64,000 nucleotides of DNA from Phytohabitans rumicis (GCF_011764445.1 NZ_BLPG01000002.1:372001-436000); one strand, 5' to 3'; positions 30,101-40,328 are shown, counted from the first letter of the stretch. Notes: generated by a model not told the origin, from the letters alone. A program made the numbers and translations.

Positions 30101-30679
30101 TGGTCCGACGTGCACGACGCGTTCTCCCCGGGGCAGTTCCTCGACCTGGACGACGAGGAGAAGCTGGCCCGCCAGTCGTTCGAGGCGATGCCCTCGGGCG
30201 TGGCGTTCGACGCGACCGACGCGATCCACTTCGAGCCCGGCGGGCGCACGGTGGAGATCAGATACGAAACGTTCGTGGTGGACGAGCCGAACGCGCCGGC
30301 CCGCCGGGTGGACGGCGCCGCCGCGCTGGCCGCCGCCGTCCCGGGCGTCCCGCTCAGCGGCGCGGACCTGGATCGCCTGGCGTACTCCGGAGCGGCCGCG
30401 CGGGCCGCCACCCGGTCGACCGGTTCCGCCCGGTTCGACGCGCCGGGCCTGCGGGTCGGCGTCGCGCCGGAGTCCTATGTGGTCGTCGACGCCGCGACGC
30501 TGGCGCCGGCCGGACCGCGGCCGGGGCCGGGCCAGCGGTGGAGCCGCACCGAGGCCACCGAGCACCGGCGCCGGTGGCTGGCCGAGCACCCCGCCGGCCC
30601 CGAGCTGATCGTCGTCCCCGCCACCGCCGCGCAGGCGGCCCCCGTCCGTACCTCATGGAAAGGTCTGGTGCCCGCATGA
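27147..30679 (+). CDS. DUF6603-type large beta-rich protein; one apparent frameshift
   Basis: About 1177 residues result when one base is restored near 28297 (GGGG run). The first 250 residues are helical (EIGLLLEPIRAATDDPIRLA). From about 300 onward the protein consists of many alternating strands with regular glycine turns. The stretch SYDPKDESYSGGVDLEFTK followed by GFRLAGVGGLVGINRAVDV is what I recognise as DUF6603. No signal peptide or membrane helix is visible. The regular strand pattern resembles long beta-solenoid or lipid-transfer-like folds, but that is only an impression. It is translationally coupled on both sides (ATGA overlaps), which argues for a fixed stoichiometry with its neighbours. 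Confidence 0.72.
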
Positions 30680-33600
30680 CCACAGTGGACGACGCCCCGG
30701 CGGTGGCCCGGCGGCACTACCTGTCGTGGGTCCGCGACGGGCTCGGCGGAAAGATCACCGGTCCGGACGCCGGCCAGGGAGCCTTGCCCGCACGGGCGAA
30801 GGTGAGCACCGGCCTGACCGTGAACGGCGAGGACTTCGACGGGCCCACCCTGGCGCTGCACGGGCCCGGCGACGTCACCGGCCTCGACCCGCGCCAGGTG
30901 GTGCGCATGGACCCGACGCCCGGGGCCACCGCGTTCGAGCCGGAGCACCTCGCACTGGTCGAGTTCGACGACCCGGGGCTGCCGTGGCGGCTGACCACCG
31001 CGGCGCCCACCGGCCGCGGGCTGCGCCCGTGGCTGGTGCTGGTCGTGGTGGACACGGGCGTACGCGGCGTCGCCCTGTCGACCCGGCCGGGCCACCCGCT
31101 GCCGGTGCTGACCTGCCCGATGTCCGAGCTGCCGGACCTTTCCGGCTCGGCGTCGTGGGCGCACGCGGAGGTGGTCGTCGCCGACGACAAGGAGGACCTC
31201 GCCACCCTGCTGACCACCCGGCCCGAGCGCAACGTGTCCCGGCTCATCGCGCCCCGCGTGCTCGATCCAGGGCGCCCCTACCTGGCCTGCGTCGTCCCGG
31301 CCTTCGAGCACGGCCGCGTCGCCGGGCTGGGCGATGTGCCGGCCGGCGAGACCACGGAGCCGGCATGGAAGTGGGCGCCCACCGGCGGCGGCACGGTGGA
31401 GCTGCCGGTCTACCACCATTGGACGTTCAGCACCGGTCCGGACGGCGACTTCGCGGCGCTGGCACGGCGGCTGCGCGCGGCGGTCGCCGACCCGGGCCAG
31501 CGGGTACTGTCCTATAAGGACGCCGCCCCGGAGCTGACCGAGGTGCTCGGCGACCACCCCGGCCAGCTGCCGGTGCTGCCCGCGCTGACGGCGCTCGGCG
31601 CGGGCCAGGACGGCGACGTCCACCCCGGCTACATCTCCGCCATGGAGGCCATCCTCCGCCGGGCGGGCGCCGAGGTGACGCCGCCGTTCTACCTGGCCGC
31701 CCACGCCGGCCGCGGACCGGCATGGGGCTACGGCGAGCCGGGCTGGCTGCGCGAGCTCAACCTCGACCCGCGGCTGCGCGCCGCGGCCGGCCTCGGCGCC
31801 GAGGTGGTGCGGATCCACCAGGAGGCGTTGATGTCGTCCGCCTGGCGCCAGGCCGCCGAGCTGGAACGCGCCAACCGTGAGCTGCGTCAGGGCCAGCTCG
31901 CCCGGGAGGTCAGCAGGAGCCTGTACCGGCGGCACTTCACGCCACCGCCGGGCACCGGCCGCGCGGCGGCGGCCGAGAAATCCGACGTGGTCGTCCAGCG
32001 CGCCGCCACCGCGCTGCGCCGGCTGAAGACCGAGCACGGCACCCTCGCCGGGGAGCTGGCGACCCACCAGCCGACCGCGGACGTCGCCTCGCCCGACGTG
32101 CAGCGGGCCGCCCGCCCCACCGGTACGGCCGCGAAGGTCGCCGGGGCGACGGCGAACAAGCCGCTGCCGTCCGCGGTGACGCCGGTGGCGCTGAAGACCA
32201 TCGTCCCCACGCCGCCGGTCGCGGCCAGCCCGGACACCGGGGTCCTGGACCGCCACACGGGTACGCCCACCGGCTACCGCAGCATCACGGCCGAGCTCGT
32301 CGACGCGGCGGCCCCGTGGTGGCGGAACGCGTCGACCCGGCCCATCCTGACCCCGGGACCGGTCGGCTACCTGACCGACGTGGTGCTGATCCGCGAGCAG
32401 GCGGCGCCCGCCTGGACGCTCAGCACCGAGGTGCGCCTGGGCATGGACTTCGACGGCCGTACCCGCTGGGGAGGCTGGGCCGTCACGCAGACGCTGCCGG
32501 TGGTCGCGCGGCGGCCGAAGTGGATCGGCGCCCTGCTGGCCCGCACGGCGGCCGCGGCCGCTCCCGGCCTGATGCTCGTGGGCCTGCGCCGGGCGACCCA
32601 GAACAACGCCTGGGAGCCGGTCTACTGCTCGGTACCGGCGCAGGGCGGCCCGGTCCCGGCGGCCAAGGTGCTCGCGCCGTTCGGTGGCATCGGGACGCGA
32701 CTGGCCGCCGCCACGATGCGGCCGGGCGCGAGCGGCAGCACGGAGCTTGTCGTGCTCTGGGAGGACTCGTTCGAGCCCACCCTGCGGATCCGCGCCAACT
32801 ACCTCGCGAACCCGGCCGCGACGACGGACTGGGTGACCAGCCTCGACAAGCGCCCGACGGCGTCGGCCTACGCCGTGTCGACGGTGCCGGCCCTGCCCTC
32901 CGGCCAGCCGGGCGACCTGCTGGTCGCCGCCCTCGGCGTGGAGAACGTCCCGCACCCGGTGTGGAAGCTGTCCTGGGCCACCGGTACGCCGCACGGGACC
33001 TGGTCGCCGTGGCGGCGGCTCGAGGTCGGCCGGGCAGCCACCGGCACGGCCCCGCTGCCGGCCGACGTGGCCGTCTCGGTGACCGACCTGGACGGCGACG
33101 GCAATCTGGACCTGATCGTGACGATGACCTTCGACGACCCGGCACCGGACGGGACGCCGCAGACCCGGGTCACCCGACAGCTGATCGGCTGGGGCCTGCG
33201 GCCGGACGGCACGGTGGAGCGCTGGCAGACCGCCCGGGTGCTGAGCACCGAGCCGGCGGGCTCGACCGACCGGGTCCTCAGCGTGGTGGGCGACCTGTCC
33301 GACCACCGCCTCGCCCGGCTGGCCGGGCTGGGCGACCGGTTCCAGTCGGCCGCGCTGAGCCACCAGAGCAGGTTGGTGAGCGACGCCACGCTCGGCCAGG
33401 CGCAACCCGTCAAAGCCACGTACGACGTGGCCGAGGTGGCCGCGTCGGTCGCGGCGGCCCTGGACCCGGCCACCACGGTCCCGGCCGCGGTGGCGGCCCG
33501 CGTGTCCATAGGGGACGGTCCGCTGCCGGCGGAACCCGCGCGGCTCGACGGCACCGGCGACCCGCTGCGCCCCCGGCTGTTCGAGCCGAGCTTCCCGCAG

Positions 33601-34293
33601 GCGATGGCCGATCCGCTCCGGGAGCTGTTCCCGGACCTGGTTTTCCCCGCCGTGGACGGGCTGCCGGACAACAGCGTGGCCCTGCTGGCCGGCAACGGCA
33701 CGCTGATCGCGGCGTACCTCGCCGGCCTGAACCACGAGTTCGGCCGGGAGCTGCTCTGGCGCGGGTTCCCGACCACCGGCCGGGCCACCTGGTTCCGGCA
33801 CTTCTTCGACGGTCGGGGCGCGGCCGGCGGGGCCTCGCCGGGCGACATCGCCGACATCGCGGACTGGGACCCGGACAAGGGCCTGGCCGGGCAGGTCATC
33901 GGACCGGCCGCGGCGGACAGCGTGATCCTGGTGGTCCGGGGCGAACTGCTGCGCCGCTACCCCGACCTGGTGGTGCAGGCGGTACGGGGCGTCGCCACCC
34001 CGGCGGGCCGGCAGCCGGCCGGCCGGGTGGAGCTGCCCGCGTTCGTCGGGCGGGTCGGCGCCGACGTGAGCCTGTTCAGCTTCCCCATCCCGCGCGGGGA
34101 GGTACGCGGGGACCCCGGCTGGTACTTCGCGTTCGCCGAGGCACCCACGGGCTCCCGGTTCGCCGCCCCAGCGGATCCACAGTGGACCGAGGCGGGCGGG
34201 CACACCGCGGCCGGGCTGGTCCGCATGCCGTTCCGGATCGCCATCCACGCCTCCGACCTCGTCGCACCGCAGACCCTGGGAGCTTCCGCATGA
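30676..34293 (+). CDS. Large conserved protein of unknown function (cassette gene 3)
   Basis: This 1205-residue protein starts at ATG 30676, overlapping the DUF6603 stop. Parts visible: an N-terminal region (RRHYLSWVRDGLGG), a middle coiled region (residues about 380-460), a beta-propeller-like part with the calcium-loop motif DLDGDGNLDLIV at about 804-815, and a conserved C-terminal block GLNHEFGRELLWRGFP with TWFRHFFD near 1015-1045. I recall similar C-terminal blocks in unannotated proteins that travel with the next two genes. No export signal is seen. The function is unknown; a structural or scaffold role would fit the size and mixed folds. Confidence 0.65.
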   Translation: MTTVDDAPAVARRHYLSWVRDGLGGKITGPDAGQGALPARAKVSTGLTVNGEDFDGPTLALHGPGDVTGLDPRQVVRMDPTPGATAFEPEHLALVEFDDPGLPWRLTTAAPTGRGLRPWLVLVVVDTGVRGVALSTRPGHPLPVLTCPMSELPDLSGSASWAHAEVVVADDKEDLATLLTTRPERNVSRLIAPRVLDPGRPYLACVVPAFEHGRVAGLGDVPAGETTEPAWKWAPTGGGTVELPVYHHWTFSTGPDGDFAALARRLRAAVADPGQRVLSYKDAAPELTEVLGDHPGQLPVLPALTALGAGQDGDVHPGYISAMEAILRRAGAEVTPPFYLAAHAGRGPAWGYGEPGWLRELNLDPRLRAAAGLGAEVVRIHQEALMSSAWRQAAELERANRELRQGQLAREVSRSLYRRHFTPPPGTGRAAAAEKSDVVVQRAATALRRLKTEHGTLAGELATHQPTADVASPDVQRAARPTGTAAKVAGATANKPLPSAVTPVALKTIVPTPPVAASPDTGVLDRHTGTPTGYRSITAELVDAAAPWWRNASTRPILTPGPVGYLTDVVLIREQAAPAWTLSTEVRLGMDFDGRTRWGGWAVTQTLPVVARRPKWIGALLARTAAAAAPGLMLVGLRRATQNNAWEPVYCSVPAQGGPVPAAKVLAPFGGIGTRLAAATMRPGASGSTELVVLWEDSFEPTLRIRANYLANPAATTDWVTSLDKRPTASAYAVSTVPALPSGQPGDLLVAALGVENVPHPVWKLSWATGTPHGTWSPWRRLEVGRAATGTAPLPADVAVSVTDLDGDGNLDLIVTMTFDDPAPDGTPQTRVTRQLIGWGLRPDGTVERWQTARVLSTEPAGSTDRVLSVVGDLSDHRLARLAGLGDRFQSAALSHQSRLVSDATLGQAQPVKATYDVAEVAASVAAALDPATTVPAAVAARVSIGDGPLPAEPARLDGTGDPLRPRLFEPSFPQAMADPLRELFPDLVFPAVDGLPDNSVALLAGNGTLIAAYLAGLNHEFGRELLWRGFPTTGRATWFRHFFDGRGAAGGASPGDIADIADWDPDKGLAGQVIGPAAADSVILVVRGELLRRYPDLVVQAVRGVATPAGRQPAGRVELPAFVGRVGADVSLFSFPIPRGEVRGDPGWYFAFAEAPTGSRFAAPADPQWTEAGGHTAAGLVRMPFRIAIHASDLVAPQTLGASA

Positions 34294-37200
34294 CCACGCC
34301 CACCCTCGGCACGCCGCCGCCGCCGCTGCACGTCCCGGCCGGCGTACCCATCGCGCTGCTGCCGGTCCGGCTGGAGACCCGCTACCACGACGGCGTGCTG
34401 AAGATCAGGATCTATCCGGACCGGCTGCACGTCGACGCCCACGAGCCGGGCCTGACGGCCGCGGAGGCCGACAACGGCCTGCGGTACTGGGCCGCGGTGG
34501 CGCGGGCCGGCGCCGGCGCCACCGCCCTGGCCGGCGCCTGGGCCGGGCTGGCGGCGCAGTACGGCCCGGAGCGGGCGGCGTGGGTGGCCCGCCGCACGCG
34601 GGACGGGCGGCCGCCCGGCGCCCCGAAGGCCCTCGAATGGGCCAGCCCTCCGCTCGCGCGGCTGCTGCCCACCCGGTGGCGGGCCGCCGGTTGGGCCCGG
34701 CAGATGTCCGAGGACGTGTACACACAGCTGGTGTTCGACGTGGCGGGCCGGAACATCCCGCCCGACCTCGCCGTGGGTCCCGACCCGGCCAGCACCCAGG
34801 ACCCCGATCCGGACGCGCTGACCGACCCCGGCATGGCCTGGCTGGTCGACTACGCGGAAGCCGAGGCCGCGGGCATGGCCATCACCATCACCCCCGAGCA
34901 CTACGATCTCGTCGGTTCCCAGAACCTCGACCGGCTCATCGTGTACGGCGTGGACGAGACCGCCGACCAGCCCGGCGCCACGCTGGCCGCCCCGGGTCGG
35001 CTGGCCGCGCTGCTGCAGGCGCACCACTACACCGACGGGCTCGGCTTCGTGGCGCCCGGTACGCCCACCAACAACACCGCCACCGAGCGCTCGGGGTACG
35101 CCGCGGCCGGCGCCGACCTCGACGAGCATTACCGGCGGACCGACGGCAGCCGTACCCCGGTGCCCCCGATCGGCTCCGGCACCGTCGCCCGCGACCTGGC
35201 CCACGCGCTGGGTCTCGGCCCCGCCCGCGCGGTGCTCGCGCTGGCCGGCGGCGGCGACCGGGTCGACACGCAGGCCGCGATGAACACCGCCGTATGGGCC
35301 TCCACCTGGGGGTACTTCCTGTTCCACATCCTCGACGGCGTCGGCCTGGACACGATCGGCAAGGTCCGGCGGCACTTCATCGACCACGTCCGGGCCGGCG
35401 GCGCGCTGCCGGTGCTGCGGGTCGGGGACCAGCCGTACGGGGTGCTGCCGGTGCTGGCCATCCCGCTGGCCGGGGACGGCGGGCCGCGCCCGATGACCGA
35501 GCAGCTGCGCGACCTGCTGACCCAGTGGACCGCGGCGAGCCGGCGCGCCACCGTGGGCGCCACCTGGCCCGACCCGCCCAACAGCACGCCCGACCTGGAG
35601 CGCTACTACCAGCTGCTGACCCGGCAGCCGATGGCCACCGCGTACGCCGGCCGCAGCACGATCGGGCCGGAGTACATGAGCGGCCTGTGGCGGTTCCTGC
35701 GGCTCGACCTGGCCGACAGCTGGCGGGACGCGCCCCGCGACACGGCGAACGGTCAGCTGTGGCGGTACGGCCTGCCGCTGGACCAGCGGCACACCGGCAC
35801 CGTCTTCGCCGAGGAGGCGTTCGACATCGACGCCCCGGTGGCCGGCCCGGACACTGCCGCGTTCCTGGACCGGCTGCGCACGCTCGACCCTGCCGCCATC
35901 GCCGCCGAGGCGGTGGCCCCGGGCACGCCGCTGCTGCACCGGGTGCTGCGCAACTCCGCGCTGCAAGAGTTCTGGAACGCGGCCCTGCGCGTCAAGGGCG
36001 GCGGCCGGGAGCTGGTCGAGGACGAGCTGGTCGACCTGGACACCGAGGCGCCGCCCACGCCGACGATGTGGCGGCTGCTGGCAGAGCCGTACGGCCCGGG
36101 CACCCTCGGCGAGTACATCGCCGCCGCCCCGGCCGACGACCCCGCGGTCGCCGACCTGCACGAGTTCCGCGCCGCCCTGGCCACGCTCGCCGGGCAGACC
36201 GCGGACGTGCTGGAGACGCTGCTGCGCGGCAGCCTGGACCTGGCGGCGCACCGCCTCGACGCGTGGGTGACGTCGTACGCCAACGAGCGGCTCGCGGCCG
36301 TGCGCGGCGCCAGCCCCGACACGCTCGCGATCGGCGGCTTCGGATGGCTGACCAACGTCGGCCCGGCGGAACTGACCGCCGTACCGAAGCCGCCGCGCGA
36401 CGAGCCCGCGCCGCTGTACCACGACAAGGCCAACGCCGGGCACATTCTGGCGCCGTCGATGCAGCACGCCGCCACCGCGGCGGTCCTGCACGCCGGGTAC
36501 GTCGCGCGCGGCGGGCGCGAACGCCGGGAGGAGGCGGTCGCCGTCAACCTGGGGGCGTCCCGGGTGCGGCTGGCCCGGCACCTCGCCGAGGGCGTACGCG
36601 CCGGCCAGCCGCTCGGCGCCCTGCTCGGCTACCGGTTCGAGCGGGAGCTGACCAGCAACCCAGGCGCGGGCGTGCCGGGGCTGGTCACGGCGTTCCGGCT
36701 GCTGGCCCCGTCCACCGCGCAGGTCCTGACGCCCGGCGGGCCGGCCGGCGAGGTGACCCGGCAGGCCGCCGTCGCCGACGGCGTCGCGCTGGTCGAGCGC
36801 TGGCGGGTGGGCGGCATCCCGTGGGGTACGGCGCCGGACCCGGACAACCATCCGGACGCCGTGCTGCCGGCGACCGGCACCGAGCCGCACCGGGTCGCGC
36901 TGAACGCGCTGGAGACGGCGGCGGACGCCATCGACGCGCTCGCCGACGCCGGCCTCGCCGAGGGCGTACACCAGCTTGTCGGCGGCAACCACGCGCGGGC
37001 CGGCGCCGTGCTCGACGCGCTGGCCAAGGGCGAGGCGCCGCCGCCGGACCTGGAGGTCGTCCAGACCCCGCGCACCGGCGCCGTGCACACCCACCGGCTG
37101 ATCCTGCTCGGCAGCGAGGACCAGGCCGCGGACCTCGCCGTGTGGCCCACCGACGGGTACCAGTTCCGCGCGAACGTCGAACCCACGCTCAACGGCTGGG

Positions 37201-38600
37201 CCGGGCGGATGCTCGGCGACCCGGCGCGGGTGCGCTGCCGGGGCGTGTGGCGGGCCGGCGACGGCACCGTGCTGGCGTCCGCCGAAATCACCCTCGACCA
37301 GCTCCGGCTCTCGCCGCTGGACCTGGTGGCGCTGTGCGGCGCGGACCGGGACGGCGCCGAGTGGGAGCTGCGCCAGCGGTTCGTCAGCCGGTTGCGGCTG
37401 GAGCGTCCGGCCCACGTACCGGACTTGATCATGCCCGAGCCGGACTTCGGCCGCCAGCCGGCGTGGCCGCGGGACGTGCTCAGCGTCGCCGAGTTCCGGG
37501 AGCTGGCCGGCGCGGTCCGGGCGGTGCTGCTCGGCGCGCGCCCGGTGCGCGGTGCCGACCTCGCCGGTCCGGGCGAGGAGGTCGCCGTGCGGTGGGACGT
37601 CGCGGGCGCGGCCAACGGGGTCATCGCCGCCACCCACGCGCTCACCCGGCACCGCGCCGCACTCGCCGTGGCCGCCGACACCGGCGACATCGGGGCGATG
37701 GGCGGGCAGCTGACCACCCTGTCGTATTTCGGCGTGACCGGCGCGTACCCCGAGGTGGGACGGGTCTGGACGGACGCGTGGCGGGAGGAGCTGCGGATCG
37801 CCGCGAAGTCCACGATCGCCGAGGTCGACCGGCGGCTGGCGGAGCGGGCCGAGCTCGCGGCCGGGTTCGACGACCGGAACGCCACCGACCGGGACCGCGC
37901 CGAGCACCAGGCGGCCCAGCTGCGCTGCCTGATCGGGCCGGACTTCCCCGCCGTACCCCGCTTCGTCCCGGTGCGGCCGGCGGAGGTCACCGAGCTGCTG
38001 AGCCACTCCGCCGCGCTGCTCGGCGAGGACCCGCTGTCGCCGGCCACCTGGCTGGACCGGCTGGCCCGGGTACGCCCGGCCGCCGACCGCCTGCGCCGCG
38101 TGTTCGCGTACGCCGAGGCAACGGGTGTGACGGCGGCGACCGACCTGCTCGTGGCGCAGCTGCCGTACGACGCGCGGGAAGGCTGGGTCGCGCTGCCGCC
38201 CCGCGAAGGGCGCGTGCCGGGCCGGACCGCGCTGGCCGTCCACAGTGTCCGGCCGGTCGACCCGTCCCGGCCGCTGACCGGGCTGCTCCTGGACGAGTGG
38301 ACCGAGCTGGTGCCGAACGACAAGGAGGTCGCCGGGTTGGCGTTCCACTACGACGCTCCGAGCTCGCGGGCACCGCAGGCGATCCTGCTGGCCCTGGCCG
38401 ACCGGGATCGCGAGTGGGAGCCGAACCGGCTGCTCGACACCATCGCGCAGGCCATGGACGTGGCCCAGGCGCGTGCGGTGGACCTGCAGACGCTCGACCA
38501 GTACGGCCACTTCCTGCCCGCGCTGTACTTCGCGTTCAACGAGAGCGGCGCGACGGTCTCCACCGACTTCACCCGGGCCCTCCAGCTGGAAGGAAAGTAG
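34290..38600 (+). CDS. Giant conserved protein of unknown function (cassette gene 4)
   Basis: This 1436-residue protein starts at ATG 34290, overlapping the previous stop (ATGA). The N terminus reads LLPVRLETRYHDG and IRIYPDRLHVDAHEP (about 24-53). The middle shows GDQPYGVLPVLAIPLAGDG and VHQLVGGNHARAGAVLDAL, and the end shows LLLDEWTELVPNDKEVAGLA with HFLPALYFAFNES. These blocks recur, as I recall, in large uncharacterised bacterial proteins of the same gene neighbourhood. There is no nuclease, peptidase or ATPase signature, no signal peptide and no membrane segment. The single frame is unbroken over 4.3 kb, so the gene is intact. Confidence 0.65.
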   Translation: MTTPTLGTPPPPLHVPAGVPIALLPVRLETRYHDGVLKIRIYPDRLHVDAHEPGLTAAEADNGLRYWAAVARAGAGATALAGAWAGLAAQYGPERAAWVARRTRDGRPPGAPKALEWASPPLARLLPTRWRAAGWARQMSEDVYTQLVFDVAGRNIPPDLAVGPDPASTQDPDPDALTDPGMAWLVDYAEAEAAGMAITITPEHYDLVGSQNLDRLIVYGVDETADQPGATLAAPGRLAALLQAHHYTDGLGFVAPGTPTNNTATERSGYAAAGADLDEHYRRTDGSRTPVPPIGSGTVARDLAHALGLGPARAVLALAGGGDRVDTQAAMNTAVWASTWGYFLFHILDGVGLDTIGKVRRHFIDHVRAGGALPVLRVGDQPYGVLPVLAIPLAGDGGPRPMTEQLRDLLTQWTAASRRATVGATWPDPPNSTPDLERYYQLLTRQPMATAYAGRSTIGPEYMSGLWRFLRLDLADSWRDAPRDTANGQLWRYGLPLDQRHTGTVFAEEAFDIDAPVAGPDTAAFLDRLRTLDPAAIAAEAVAPGTPLLHRVLRNSALQEFWNAALRVKGGGRELVEDELVDLDTEAPPTPTMWRLLAEPYGPGTLGEYIAAAPADDPAVADLHEFRAALATLAGQTADVLETLLRGSLDLAAHRLDAWVTSYANERLAAVRGASPDTLAIGGFGWLTNVGPAELTAVPKPPRDEPAPLYHDKANAGHILAPSMQHAATAAVLHAGYVARGGRERREEAVAVNLGASRVRLARHLAEGVRAGQPLGALLGYRFERELTSNPGAGVPGLVTAFRLLAPSTAQVLTPGGPAGEVTRQAAVADGVALVERWRVGGIPWGTAPDPDNHPDAVLPATGTEPHRVALNALETAADAIDALADAGLAEGVHQLVGGNHARAGAVLDALAKGEAPPPDLEVVQTPRTGAVHTHRLILLGSEDQAADLAVWPTDGYQFRANVEPTLNGWAGRMLGDPARVRCRGVWRAGDGTVLASAEITLDQLRLSPLDLVALCGADRDGAEWELRQRFVSRLRLERPAHVPDLIMPEPDFGRQPAWPRDVLSVAEFRELAGAVRAVLLGARPVRGADLAGPGEEVAVRWDVAGAANGVIAATHALTRHRAALAVAADTGDIGAMGGQLTTLSYFGVTGAYPEVGRVWTDAWREELRIAAKSTIAEVDRRLAERAELAAGFDDRNATDRDRAEHQAAQLRCLIGPDFPAVPRFVPVRPAEVTELLSHSAALLGEDPLSPATWLDRLARVRPAADRLRRVFAYAEATGVTAATDLLVAQLPYDAREGWVALPPREGRVPGRTALAVHSVRPVDPSRPLTGLLLDEWTELVPNDKEVAGLAFHYDAPSSRAPQAILLALADRDREWEPNRLLDTIAQAMDVAQARAVDLQTLDQYGHFLPALYFAFNESGATVSTDFTRALQLEGK

Positions 38601-38602
38601 CG

Positions 38603-40273
38603 ATGACGGCGCACGGCGCACCCTCGGTCACCACCTGGACCCGGCTCGAACCGCTACACGGCTCCACCGCCGGCGAGGGCGCCGCCGCCCGGATCGCCGA
38701 CCCGGCCTGGCTGCTGGCCCGACAGTGGCAGCTCGGCGAGTTCCACGGCAGCGACGGCGGTTCGCCCGCGTCGGCCAGGCTGCGCCTCGACGCCGGCGCG
38801 CTGTCCGCCTACCGCGGCCGGGGTCCCGGCTACGATGCCGGGACCCCGCTGCCGTACGACCACGCGGTGACCCCGCTGGAGACGCTGGTCGAGCGCGAGC
38901 CGGCGGGCACCGTGGAGCTGGATCTGCGAGCGGATGGCGGACGCCGGTTCCTGCGGCTGCTGACCCGGTACGGCGCGGGCAAGTACCGCGCCGCGTACAC
39001 GCAGGGGTTCGCCCTGCCGGACCCCGGCGCCGGCGGTCAGAGTGTGTCTGTCCTTTCCGGACGGTTGCCGGACGCGGCGGCGCTGGCCGCGGCGTTCCGG
39101 GCGCCGAACGGGACGGTCACCGTGCCGGCGCAACCGCCGGTCTCCGCGGCCGACCGGCCCAGGGTGCTCGGCGCCGCGACGGAGTTCGTGCGGTGGTGGG
39201 ACTCCTTTGTGGACCGCGGCACGGCGGCGCCCAACGGCCAGGCGTGGGAGCCGACCCGGCTGGAGCACCGGTTCACGCTGGGCACGAACCTCGGCCCGGC
39301 GAACGAGGGTTTCTCGGTGGCCGCCGAGGAGTATCCCGGTGGCTCGCTGGAGTGGTACGACCTGGACGAGGCCCCGGACACGTCGTCCGTCTACGCCGAG
39401 CGTCCGGGCTCGGAGATCGTCCGCACGGTGCTGCCCACGCCGATCGGCTTCGCCGGCATGCCGGCCAACCGCTGGTGGGAGTTCGAGGACGCCCGGGTGC
39501 ACCTGGGCGGCATCGAGTCCGGCGCGACCGACCTCGGCCGGATGCTGCTCGGCGAGTTCGCGCTGCTGTACTCGTGCGACTGGTTCTCGATCCCGGTCGA
39601 GCTGCCGGTGGGCACGGTGGCCCGGGTGGCGTCCCTGGTGGTGACCGACACGTTCAACGTGCGCACCCTGGTCGGTCCCGCCGGCAACGAGGAGTGGGGC
39701 ATGTTCGGGCTGACCGGGCACAGCTACTACAACCCGGTCTTCGTGCTGCCGCCCACGCTGGCGCACGGCTTCGAGAGCGGCCCCGTCGAGGAGGTCCTCC
39801 TGCTGCGGGACGAGGCGGCCAACCTCGCCTGGGCCGTGGAGTCCATCGTGGAGGATCCGGACGGGAGGCCGGTCGACCGGCACGAGCGCCATCTGGCCAC
39901 GCTGCGCGAGCCCCGCGCGGCCCCGCCCGCGCCGGCCGGGGCGGACTTCGACTACCGCCTGACCGAGGCCCAGCCGCCCGCGCACTGGATCCCGTTCGTA
40001 CAGGCGGCCGATGCCGAGCGCGGCCTTCAGCTACGCCGCTCGGCGCTGCCCGGCCCGGACCGCGCCCCACTGGGCGACCTGCTGCGCGAGACGGAGTGGA
40101 TCGCCGCGGAGGAGTTGGCCGGCGAGGGCGTCCGGGTGGTACGGCACTGGCAGCTGGCCCGGTGGAGCGACGGCTCCACCCACCTGTGGCTGTCCCGCCG
40201 CAAGTACGCCGGCCGCGGCCAGGCCTCGTCCGGCTTCCGCCACGACGTCCTCCACCGGGTGACGGGCCGGTAG
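38603..40273 (+). CDS. Conserved protein of unknown function (cassette gene 5)
   Basis: This 556-residue protein starts at ATG 38603, 2 bp after the previous stop and preceded by AAGGAAAG. It opens with TTWTRLEPLHG and the block ADPAWLLARQWQLGEFHGSD (32-51), a pattern I recall as strongly conserved in otherwise unannotated proteins of similar neighbourhoods. Later parts contain YPGGSLEWYDLDEAP, PANRWWEFEDARVHLGG and ARWSDGSTHLWLSRRKYAG. It looks like a soluble, Trp-rich mixed alpha/beta protein. It ends the cassette, followed after 13 bp by a strong hairpin. The function is unknown. Confidence 0.68.
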   Translation: MTAHGAPSVTTWTRLEPLHGSTAGEGAAARIADPAWLLARQWQLGEFHGSDGGSPASARLRLDAGALSAYRGRGPGYDAGTPLPYDHAVTPLETLVEREPAGTVELDLRADGGRRFLRLLTRYGAGKYRAAYTQGFALPDPGAGGQSVSVLSGRLPDAAALAAAFRAPNGTVTVPAQPPVSAADRPRVLGAATEFVRWWDSFVDRGTAAPNGQAWEPTRLEHRFTLGTNLGPANEGFSVAAEEYPGGSLEWYDLDEAPDTSSVYAERPGSEIVRTVLPTPIGFAGMPANRWWEFEDARVHLGGIESGATDLGRMLLGEFALLYSCDWFSIPVELPVGTVARVASLVVTDTFNVRTLVGPAGNEEWGMFGLTGHSYYNPVFVLPPTLAHGFESGPVEEVLLLRDEAANLAWAVESIVEDPDGRPVDRHERHLATLREPRAAPPAPAGADFDYRLTEAQPPAHWIPFVQAADAERGLQLRRSALPGPDRAPLGDLLRETEWIAAEELAGEGVRVVRHWQLARWSDGSTHLWLSRRKYAGRGQASSGFRHDVLHRVTGR

Positions 40274-40286
40274 CGGTCGAGAAACC

Positions 40287-40327
40287 CCGTGGGTGTGCGC
40301 CGCCCCCGTGCCGGCGCACACCCACGG
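40287..40327. terminator. Perfect 16-bp bidirectional terminator hairpin
   Basis: CCGTGGGTGTGCGCCG pairs completely with CGGCGCACACCCACGG around a 9-nt loop. It fills the 55-bp gap between the converging cassette and the TAP-like hydrolase gene, so it can end transcripts from both strands. It marks the 3' boundary of the giant cassette. Confidence 0.85.
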
Positions 40328-40328
40328 C

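Noticed and set aside
33957-38621. A 1554-codon open frame on the minus strand opposite cassette gene 4
   Set aside because: It is Arg/Gly/His-rich with no domain and mirrors the GC3 bias of the real plus-strand gene; such long antisense frames are expected in DNA of this composition.
24687-40273. Contractile injection system or phage-tail cluster
   Set aside because: No sheath, tube, spike, baseplate or AAA-disassembly protein can be seen; only the size and layout are reminiscent of one.
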